A stretch of DNA of 59,145 nt from Streptacidiphilus anmyonensis (GTDB lineage: Bacteria > Actinomycetota > Actinomycetes > Streptomycetales > Streptomycetaceae). This document shows, piece by piece, positions 1-6,741 of the stretch; within the stretch, counting starts at the first letter, position 1, and the number at the start of each line of letters is the position of its first letter. The stretch lies in NCBI RefSeq assembly GCF_000787855.1, contig NZ_BBPQ01000028.1, positions 36,434 to 95,578 on the forward strand. Reading direction: 5' to 3'. Made by a program: the position numbers and the translations under genes. Under the pieces are notes generated by a model, which worked only from the letters and a program-made list of their open reading frames with translations, was not told where the DNA came from and did no database searches.

Positions 1-1
1 G

Positions 2-202
2 GTCTGGGCCGGGCTGGCCACCATGCCCGGCCTGCCCGCCACCGCCGTACCGGCGGGCCGGTCCCCGCAGGGGCTGCCGGTGGGAGTGCAACTCGTCGGC
101 CCGGCCTTCGAGGACCGCACCCCGCTGCGGCTGGCCGAACTGCTCGAGCAGAGCATCGGCGGCTTCCAGGCCCCGCAGCGCGGCTGGGCGGGGGTGGGGT
201 GA
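2..202 (+). CDS. Amidase signature family, C-terminal fragment
   Basis: Only the last 66 codons are present; the gene begins outside the window. The fragment shows the usual end of amidase-signature hydrolases: a TMPGLPATAVPAG stretch, then G-LPVGVQLVGP and a short helix with LAELLEQ. The family hydrolyses amides through a Ser-cisSer-Lys triad, which would lie upstream of this fragment, so activity cannot be judged. A GatA subunit of amidotransferase is a less likely alternative. It ends 184 bases before the next gene. Confidence 0.75.
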   Translation, partial: VWAGLATMPGLPATAVPAGRSPQGLPVGVQLVGPAFEDRTPLRLAELLEQSIGGFQAPQRGWAGVG

Positions 203-386
203 GGCTGCGCGAAGGCCCAGGCAGACGGCGCGCGAGGCGCTCCGCGGCACCCGTCGGAGCCCATCGGCAACTCCCTTCTCCCGTGCCCCGGAAGGGATTA
301 CGCGTCTCTTACACCAGCTTGCGCACCGGCGACCGCGGCCCTTCGCGGCGGCAGTCTGTTCCCCACCCGAGCGCAAAGGAGCAGAC

Positions 387-1892
387 ATGCCCGGCAAGCG
401 ACTCACGGCCGACAGGGCTCGACTGGAGCGGCGCAGGCGCCGCGTCCTCATCGGTTTGCCACTGGCTTTGACGGTGGTCGTCGGCGGAGGCCTGGCCTTC
501 GCCGACGTCACCCCGACGACCCCTCCGGTCACCAGCGCGAGCCCCGCGCCGACGAACTGGGGTGCCGTCAGCAACCAGACGGCCGGCAACGCCCCGTCGA
601 TGACGAGCAGCAGCGTCATCGCGGCCAACATCTCGGTGTCCACCCTCAAGCTGAGCAGCGCGTTCAGCTATCTCTCCCCGGACGGTCACGGCATGCCGCA
701 GTGGACGCGCACGGTCACGGCCGTCGCCCCGAACGGCAGGCTGGAAGTCGCCTGGCAGGCGGCGAACGCCGTCCACGTCACCCCGGTCGACCGCTGGCTT
801 CACCGCACCGGCCCCGACGCCGTCATCACCGGCGCCCACGAGATCGGCGGCCTGGTGGCGTTCAATGACGGCTTCGCGCTGCTCACCCGCTTCCCGGACC
901 ACAACCGCTGGGGGGAGACCGCCGCCGAGCTGATCCGGGTGCGCAACGGCCACGTCGCCTTCGCTGTCAAGCTGACCGGCACCGCCAGTCACGACACCGC
1001 CCCCATGCTGGACGGCCAACTCAGCTGGAACGGCAGCCGCTACGCCGCCGTCTTCACCGTGCACGGCGCAGGCGGCTCCCAGAACGGCCGGTGGGGCGAC
1101 AAGATGGTCTACGTCGACGCCTCCGGACGGATGCTGTCCGGCGGTCGTTCGTGGGGGTGCCGCGGTGACACCGGTCGCACCCTCGGCTGGTCGGGATCGT
1201 CGGCGGTGTACAACTGCTACGACGACGGCACCGCCGCCGGCTCGGCGCTGACCACCGGTGACGACATGGTGCAGACCGGCAACGGGAGTTGGGTGACCGC
1301 GCTCTCCTCCCGGGGCCCGGTCTCCTACCGGAAGAACTCCCTCACCTGGAAGGTCACCCCGCGCTGGAGCACCGACCAGGCGGTGCTGTTCTTCGTCGAC
1401 TCGGCCTCCCACACCGCCCGTTCGGTCAGCCTCACCAGCACGCCGGGGACCGGGAACGTCAACGTCCACGTCGCGCCGTACGGCAAGACCGCCCTGCTGG
1501 TCAGCTGGGAGTCGGTCCGGCACGGGAGCTTCACCGGCACCCACTTCCGGCTGGTCGACCTGAGCGGCCGGTTCCTCACCCCGGACCTGGTGTTGGCCGT
1601 CCACGTCTCGGGCCCCGTCACCGTGCTCGCCAACGGCGACCTGGTCTGGGCGTTCGTCCGGGAGACGCCCGTCTACGGGCACCGGATGCACCGGTGGCCG
1701 ACCGTCACCTCGCTGTTCCTGGCCCGCCTGCACGTGAGCCTCACCGTGACCGGCTCGGCCTCCCCGACCCCGATGCCGACCGCGACCCCGACCGCCCCCA
1801 CCGCGTCGATGTCGCCCATGCCCACGAGCATGCCCACCACCGTGCCCAGCCTCCCCGCGGCGCCGAGCACGGTCGCGGGCACGCACTTCTGA
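387..1892 (+). CDS. Exported or membrane-anchored protein, unknown function
   Basis: A 501-residue protein. It starts with a basic stretch (RARLERRRRR) followed by a hydrophobic segment at about residues 23-41 ending in an AFA-type site, so it is exported or N-terminally anchored. Residues about 50-440 are rich in Trp, Gly and small residues, in a pattern compatible with a beta-propeller-like fold, but I see no named motif. The last 50 or so residues are a Pro/Thr/Ser/Met linker without a second membrane segment. The start is fixed by AAAGGAG at 375-381. I do not recognise the family. It resembles the next gene only in having an N-terminal hydrophobic segment and a low-complexity tail. Confidence 0.8.
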   Translation: MPGKRLTADRARLERRRRRVLIGLPLALTVVVGGGLAFADVTPTTPPVTSASPAPTNWGAVSNQTAGNAPSMTSSSVIAANISVSTLKLSSAFSYLSPDGHGMPQWTRTVTAVAPNGRLEVAWQAANAVHVTPVDRWLHRTGPDAVITGAHEIGGLVAFNDGFALLTRFPDHNRWGETAAELIRVRNGHVAFAVKLTGTASHDTAPMLDGQLSWNGSRYAAVFTVHGAGGSQNGRWGDKMVYVDASGRMLSGGRSWGCRGDTGRTLGWSGSSAVYNCYDDGTAAGSALTTGDDMVQTGNGSWVTALSSRGPVSYRKNSLTWKVTPRWSTDQAVLFFVDSASHTARSVSLTSTPGTGNVNVHVAPYGKTALLVSWESVRHGSFTGTHFRLVDLSGRFLTPDLVLAVHVSGPVTVLANGDLVWAFVRETPVYGHRMHRWPTVTSLFLARLHVSLTVTGSASPTPMPTATPTAPTASMSPMPTSMPTTVPSLPAAPSTVAGTHF

Positions 1893-1909
1893 CCCGCCCG
1901 CCCACTACG

Positions 1910-1940
1910 CGGCCCCCGCTCCCCCCGGGGGCCGTTCCTC
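1910..1940 (+). terminator. Rho-independent-type terminator
   Basis: A 9-bp perfect stem (CGGCCCCCG / CGGGGGCCG, loop of 7) at 1910-1934 is followed by TTCCTCTT, 17 bases after the stop codon of the exported-protein gene at 387. Confidence 0.7.
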
Positions 1941-2182
1941 TTCTCCAGCCCTGGTCATGACGGCTGGTCAGAGGAGGGTTTCCGCGCCCGGTGCGGGTTC
2001 GGAGGATCGATTACCGATTCCTAACGTGAGCGTTCGCAGCCGGGGTAACCCGTCGTTGGTCTGCGAGGCTCGCCGCCGGGGGAACACGCATACGGCACAC
2101 ACGACCCTGGGGCCTCACTGGTCACAGGAGTCGCGTGGATCGCGGCCCATGATCGTTGGGCCGGATTGGAGTTGAGTCGCAC

Positions 2183-3970
2183 ATGCGCCATTCGGACAAG
2201 CCCCGACACTCCCGGTTCACGCCGGATCGCCGGCGTCGACGCGGCGGGAGGAAGGCCACCTTGATCACCCTGCTGGTCGGCCTGCCACTGGTGGCCGGTG
2301 GGCTCGCCACCGCGCTGGCGGCGAACAACCAACAGGCCGCCGCGGCCCCCAATCCCAACTGCACGCTGGTCGTGCCGCCGAACCCGCTCACCGCCAAGGG
2401 CCTGGCGACCCCGTACCAACTGGTGGCCACCGACGCGGCCGGGGGCCCGTGCAACGAGGCCAACGCCAACCAGTCCGCGTTCGTCGAGGCCGCGATCGTC
2501 GCGCCGGGCGGGCAGATCACGCTGTACGACCCGCTGGTGATCGACCAGGGCACCCAGCCCGCCGCACCCACCACGCCCGCCACCGTCCCGGCGGGATCGA
2601 CCGTGGGGATCTGGTTCGGCTTCAACGGCACCACCCTGACCCTGAAGAACACCCGCGGCACCAACGCCCTGACCGCTGGGCGTTGCGTGAACGGACAACA
2701 GGGCTCGAAGTTCGGCCAGTTCGCCGACTGCAACGCCCCGGCGTTCTTCCGCAACGCGAACCGGCAGATCGCAGCCAACCAGTTGCAGGTTCCGGCGGTC
2801 GGCACCGCCAACGACGGCCTGCCCTGCCCGACCACCCGCGACTTCTCCGTGGTGGACCAGGACCAGAGCGACAACGTGGTGACCCACTACCTGGCCACCG
2901 CGAACGGCCAGATCGCGCAGAACAACGCCGCCAACAAGGCCGCGTTGCAGAACCAGCAGCTGGTGGACCTGGCCAACGGCAGTGACAACCTGCTGCTCAC
3001 CCAGTTCATCGACCCGACCCTGGGGTGCACCCCCTGGACCCGCCCCGACCAGTCCAGCGACGGCATGGCCGCCGGCGCCCTGCCGCTGGACGAGCTCTCG
3101 GCGGCGGCCAACCAGCAGGCCCCCATCGCGCTGGTCCCGCTGACCGACCCGATGACGCTGAACAACAACAACGCCAGCAACACCAAGACCAACCTCTACC
3201 GCGCCGGCGTCGACATGAACCCGATCGGCGCGGCCGACAACGGCAGCGGCACCACCTACTGCCAGAACCTGTTCGGCAACGCGATGGGCATCCAGCGCGT
3301 CTTCAAGGACCAGGCCACCTTCGTGAACGGCCCCTCGGTCGACGCGGCCATGGCCAACAACCTCTTCACCTTCCTGGCCATGCGCGCCAACCAAACCTTC
3401 ACCAACCTCAACTGCGGCGGCCTGCTCAACGTCGCCAACCCGATCACGCTGACCACGGACGGCAACGGCGTGGTGATCAACGCGACGTTCACGCCGCTCG
3501 GCCAGACCCCGGCCGCACCCGCGTCGGGCGCGGCGACCCCGTCGGCGATGCCGTCGTGCACCGCTGCGTCCCCGACCACAACGGCCGGCGCCATGGGGAC
3601 CGGCCCGACCGCCTCCGCTTCGGCCCCGGCCTCCGCTTCGGCTTCCGTCTCCGCCTCGGCCCCCGCAGCCGGTGGGCAGAACGGCACGGCGACGGCGATG
3701 CCCACGGGTGCCGCCATGCCGACCGCGACGCCCTCGGGTGCGGCCATGCCGACCGCCATGCCCTCGGGTGCGGCCATGCCGACCGCCATGCCGACCTCCT
3801 CCATGGCAGCCCCGACCGCGAACGGGCCCTCCCCGGCGGGCGCCTGCGCCACCGCGGCTCCGGTCGCGCCGACCGCGCCCACGGCGACGGACACGGCTGC
3901 CAACGGCTCGCCCATCCCCACCGCTTACGCCACGGGGACCGGCAGGCACCACCGTCACATGAGGTGGTGA
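2183..3970 (+). CDS. Secreted protein with Ala/Thr/Met/Pro-rich tail
   Basis: I chose ATG 2183 (595 residues), with GGAG at 2168-2171; an in-frame TTG at 2156 would add 9 residues. The N terminus is strongly basic (DRRRRRGGRK), followed by a hydrophobic core and an ALAANN-type cleavage region, so it is a secretion signal. The mature part (about 40-430) has many Asn, Gln and several paired Cys, typical of extracytoplasmic actinobacterial proteins. It is followed by a linker with repeated PTAMPSGAAM units encoded by three 30-bp DNA repeats. No catalytic motif was recognised. It could be a cell-surface or spore-envelope protein; that is a guess from composition only. Confidence 0.8.
   Translation: MRHSDKPRHSRFTPDRRRRRGGRKATLITLLVGLPLVAGGLATALAANNQQAAAAPNPNCTLVVPPNPLTAKGLATPYQLVATDAAGGPCNEANANQSAFVEAAIVAPGGQITLYDPLVIDQGTQPAAPTTPATVPAGSTVGIWFGFNGTTLTLKNTRGTNALTAGRCVNGQQGSKFGQFADCNAPAFFRNANRQIAANQLQVPAVGTANDGLPCPTTRDFSVVDQDQSDNVVTHYLATANGQIAQNNAANKAALQNQQLVDLANGSDNLLLTQFIDPTLGCTPWTRPDQSSDGMAAGALPLDELSAAANQQAPIALVPLTDPMTLNNNNASNTKTNLYRAGVDMNPIGAADNGSGTTYCQNLFGNAMGIQRVFKDQATFVNGPSVDAAMANNLFTFLAMRANQTFTNLNCGGLLNVANPITLTTDGNGVVINATFTPLGQTPAAPASGAATPSAMPSCTAASPTTTAGAMGTGPTASASAPASASASVSASAPAAGGQNGTATAMPTGAAMPTATPSGAAMPTAMPSGAAMPTAMPTSSMAAPTANGPSPAGACATAAPVAPTAPTATDTAANGSPIPTAYATGTGRHHRHMRW
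3707..3796 (+). repeat. Three 30-bp tandem repeats inside the coding region
   Basis: Units at 3707-3736, 3737-3766 and 3767-3796 encode GAAMPTAMPS-like decapeptides in the linker of the secreted protein. The units differ at only a few positions, so copy number may vary between strains. Confidence 0.85.
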
Positions 3971-4054
3971 CTCGGGCGCAGCCCCCTCGGTCGCCTCGGC
4001 CCGCTCAGCCTCCCCGGGCGCGCCTGCGCGCCGACTGACCGGGCCGGGGGGCGA

Positions 4055-4087
4055 GCGCCGGGCAGGACGGACGGTCCTGCCCGGCGC
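4055..4087. terminator. Bidirectional terminator between convergent genes
   Basis: A perfect 14-bp stem (4055-4068 with 4074-4087, loop GGACG) lies between the converging secreted-protein gene and the acyltransferase gene. Confidence 0.8.
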
Positions 4088-4165
4088 ACCGTCGTTCCTG
4101 GACCAGACCACCGGACGTCAGGGGCCGCCGAAGTGCGCGGGGCCACCGGTCCCACGCCGCAGGCT

Positions 4166-4831
4166 CTACGCCGCAGGCCGGTACGAGGTGCGCGGTGCGA
4201 GCCCGTCCACCGCCAGTTGCCACGCCTCCGTCACGGCCGTGCGGGCCTGGGCGGTCGCCTCCTCCACCGAGCCCGTGAGCCGGATCGGCGTGCCGAGGGC
4301 GACCTGGATGCCGGGCCGCCGCAACGGCGAGGTGGCCAGTCCGGCCAGCTGCTTGAGGGTGCTGCCTGAGGTGATCCTGCGTGATCCGGCCTGGCCCAGC
4401 GGCACCACGGGCGCGCCGGTGGCCAGCGCCAGCCGGGCCAGTCCGGTGCGGAACTCCTGCGGAGCGCCGTCTCCCGAGTCCGGGCGGCGAGGGAGACGCC
4501 CCTCGGGGTAGATCACCACGACCCGGCCCCGCCGCAGCTCCCGCTCGGCCGCCTCCAGCGCGGCAGCGGCCTGCGCTGTGCCGCGACGCACGGGAATGTG
4601 ACCTTCCGTCCGGAGCAGTCTCCCCAGCACGGGGATCCGCCAGAGCCCGGCCGTCGCGAGCACCACCGGCCGCGGCTCGCCCAGCCGCCGGAGCGCGGCC
4701 AGCACCACCCCCGGGTCGATCAGCGAGCTGTGATTGGCCGCCACGATGCACGGCCCCTCGGGCAACTGTCCGGGGCCGACGCGGAAGCGCCCCAGTACGG
4801 GCACGACCCGGCGGGCGAGGTCACTGAGCAT
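4166..4831 (-). CDS. 1-acyl-sn-glycerol-3-phosphate acyltransferase family (PlsC-like)
   Basis: A 221-residue protein of the lysophospholipid acyltransferase family, which transfers an acyl chain from acyl-CoA or acyl-ACP to a lysophospholipid or similar acceptor at the inner membrane face. The HX4D catalytic box is present (NHSSLID, about residue 33), as is the acceptor-binding EGR box (YPEGRLP, about residue 108). Length is normal for a short bacterial PlsC. It is monocistronic, converging on the secreted-protein gene at 2183. The exact acyl acceptor cannot be told from sequence. Confidence 0.88.
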   Translation of the reverse strand: MLSDLARRVVPVLGRFRVGPGQLPEGPCIVAANHSSLIDPGVVLAALRRLGEPRPVVLATAGLWRIPVLGRLLRTEGHIPVRRGTAQAAAALEAAERELRRGRVVVIYPEGRLPRRPDSGDGAPQEFRTGLARLALATGAPVVPLGQAGSRRITSGSTLKQLAGLATSPLRRPGIQVALGTPIRLTGSVEEATAQARTAVTEAWQLAVDGLAPRTSYRPAA

Positions 4832-4876
4832 GGCGCGATCATCGCGCGCGGCGGGGATGCCGCGCCTGAGTCACCG

Positions 4877-4915
4877 TACTCAACCGGCCTACTCAACCGG
4901 CCTGCTCAACCGAGG
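4877..4915. repeat. 13-bp tandem repeat, intergenic
   Basis: Two identical copies of TACTCAACCGGCC (4877-4889, 4890-4902) and a third degenerate copy (4903-4915) lie in the intergenic space between the divergent acyltransferase and ferredoxin genes. Confidence 0.8.
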
Positions 4916-5032
4916 CCGCGGTCCTCCCCGAGCACGCTGGCCGCCCAGCCCCGACCATGGGACGAGTACGGAGCATTTCCGGCCATTGTGCCCCCGAGTG
5001 CCGTTGCGTACTACACCTACGGGAGGTCGTGG

Positions 5033-5051
5033 ACTACGTTGGCGACGTAGT
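5033..5051. promoter_or_regulatory. Inverted repeat, candidate operator of the ferredoxin-P450 unit
   Basis: ACTACGT (5033-5039), a 5-base spacer, and ACGTAGT (5045-5051) form a perfect dyad that ends 34 bases before the ferredoxin start. Size and place suit a TetR/MarR-type operator. The regulator is not encoded next to it, so this is inference. Confidence 0.45.
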
Positions 5052-5084
5052 TAGGTGTTCATGCCATCTACGTGGAGGCCCGCC

Positions 5085-5282
5085 ATGCGCGTCAGTGTCG
5101 ACCCGGACCGTTGCTGCAGTTCGGGGCAGTGCGTGGCAGCCGTCCCTGAGGTGTTCGACCAGTCCGAGGACGACGGGGTCGTCCTGTTGATCCAGTCGCG
5201 ACCCCCGGCGGAGCTGTGGTTCGCGGTGCGTACGGCGGCCGGAATCTGCCCGGCTCGGGCCATCTCCGTGCAGGAGCCCTGA
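5085..5282 (+). CDS. 3Fe-4S-type small ferredoxin partner of P450
   Basis: A 65-residue ferredoxin of the kind paired with actinobacterial P450s. The Cys pattern is CCSSGQC near residue 10, then ICP near residue 55. As in other P450 ferredoxins, the middle ligand of the usual CxxCxxC box is not Cys, which favours a 3Fe-4S cluster; the extra Cys directly after the first is unusual. ATG 5085 has GGAGG at 5074-5078. It lies 25 bases before the P450 gene and presumably delivers electrons from a ferredoxin reductase to it. Confidence 0.9.
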   Translation: MRVSVDPDRCCSSGQCVAAVPEVFDQSEDDGVVLLIQSRPPAELWFAVRTAAGICPARAISVQEP

Positions 5283-5307
5283 GCGGAACCGTGGAGGAGA
5301 ACCACTC

Positions 5308-6510
5308 GTGACCGCTGTGGAGCCGACCGACGCCATCACCTTCCCGGCCGCCCGCGGAGGCGGCTGCCCGTTCGCGCCGCCGCCCGCCTACCAGGAGGCC
5401 CTGGAACAGCGGCCGATCACCCGCATCTCGCTCTGGGACGGCTCCCGCGCCTGGCTCGTCACCCGGCACGAGGACGTCCGCGCGGTCATGGGCGACCGGC
5501 GGTTCAGCGCCGACGCGCGCAACTCCGGCTTCCCGTTCCTCAGCAACGGACGGCGGGAGCTCGCGGTGGAGAACCCGTCGTTCATCCGGATGGACGACCC
5601 CGAACACGCGCGGTTCCGGCGCATGCTGACCGGCGACTTCATCATCAAGCGGGTGGAGGCGCTGCGGCCCGAGGTCCAGCGGATCGTCGACGGCTTCCTC
5701 GACTCGATGACCGCGCACCACCCCCCGGCCGACCTGGTCGCGGAGTTCGCGCTGCCGGTGCCGTCGCTGGTGATCTGCATGCTGCTGGGCGTGCCGTACC
5801 AGGACCACGCCTACTTCCAGGAGCGCAGCCGGATCCTGCTGCACAACCACAGCCCGGCGGATCAGGTGCGCCGGGCGCGCGACGAACTGTTCGACTATCT
5901 GGAGGAGTTGGCTGAGCGCAAGGAGCGGGAGCCGGACGACCGGATCATCAGCCGCCTGGTCGCGCGGGGGGATCTTACGCGCGCGGAGGTGGCCGGCATG
6001 AGCCTGTTGCTGCTGGTCGCCGGCCATGAGACCACGGCCAACATGACCGCGCTGTCCACGCTGGCGCTGCTGCGCGACCCCGCGCAGCTCGCCCGGCTCC
6101 GGGAGGACCCGGCGCTGATCAAGGGTGCGGTCGAGGAGTTGCTGCGCTTCCTGAGCATCGTCCAGAGCGGCACGGTCCGGGTCGCGGTCGAGACCGCGGA
6201 GGTCGGCGGCACCACCATCGAGGCGGGGGAGGGCGTGGTGTGCATGCTCTCCACGGCCAACCGGGACGACTCCGTCTTCGCCGCGCCGGACCGGTTGGAC
6301 GTGGGGAGGGACGCCAGGCGGCACGTCGCTTTCGGGTTCGGCGTGCACCAGTGTCTCGGACAGCCGCTGGCCAGGCTGGAGTTGCAGATCGCGCTGGAGA
6401 CGCTGATCCGGCGGCTGCCGGGGCTGCGGCTCGCGGTTCCCGTCGAGCAGGTGCGGTTCCGCACGGACACCGTCGTCTACGGTGTCGAGGAGCTGCCCGT
6501 CGCCTGGTGA
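5308..6510 (+). CDS. Cytochrome P450 (bacterial class I, CYP105-like)
   Basis: A 400-residue soluble P450. It shows the I-helix oxygen-activation motif AGHETT, the EELLR part of the K-helix (ExxR) and the heme loop FGFGVHQCLG with the thiolate Cys349. The GTG start has GGAGGAGA at 5293-5300. With its adjacent ferredoxin it forms a complete class I pair except for the reductase. The general sequence style is that of CYP105 monooxygenases, which hydroxylate small lipophilic molecules; the substrate is unknown. A strong hairpin follows, so it is not joined to downstream genes. There is no sign that it belongs to the NRPS cluster 10 kb away. Confidence 0.92.
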   Translation: MTAVEPTDAITFPAARGGGCPFAPPPAYQEALEQRPITRISLWDGSRAWLVTRHEDVRAVMGDRRFSADARNSGFPFLSNGRRELAVENPSFIRMDDPEHARFRRMLTGDFIIKRVEALRPEVQRIVDGFLDSMTAHHPPADLVAEFALPVPSLVICMLLGVPYQDHAYFQERSRILLHNHSPADQVRRARDELFDYLEELAERKEREPDDRIISRLVARGDLTRAEVAGMSLLLLVAGHETTANMTALSTLALLRDPAQLARLREDPALIKGAVEELLRFLSIVQSGTVRVAVETAEVGGTTIEAGEGVVCMLSTANRDDSVFAAPDRLDVGRDARRHVAFGFGVHQCLGQPLARLELQIALETLIRRLPGLRLAVPVEQVRFRTDTVVYGVEELPVAW

Positions 6511-6518
6511 CGAAGCGT

Positions 6519-6564
6519 CTGTTCCCGCCCGGCCGCGTGCTGGTCGCGTGCCGGGCGGGAACAG
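6519..6564 (+). terminator. Terminator after P450
   Basis: A perfect 15-bp stem (6519-6533 with 6550-6564) with a 16-base loop starts 8 bases after the P450 stop. Confidence 0.75.
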
Positions 6565-6741
6565 CGTCGACAGCGGCGGCGAGGGCCACGCCGGCGGCAA
6601 TGGCAACAGAGGGGCGAACGCCGCACGGCGCTGCGGTTCCTGAAAATTCTACGCGCATCTACTTGCTCGGCGACCGTTTCGCGGTGACCATACGGACGGC
6701 AGTCATCTGACCATGCACCGTCATCGTGTGGAGGCGAAACG

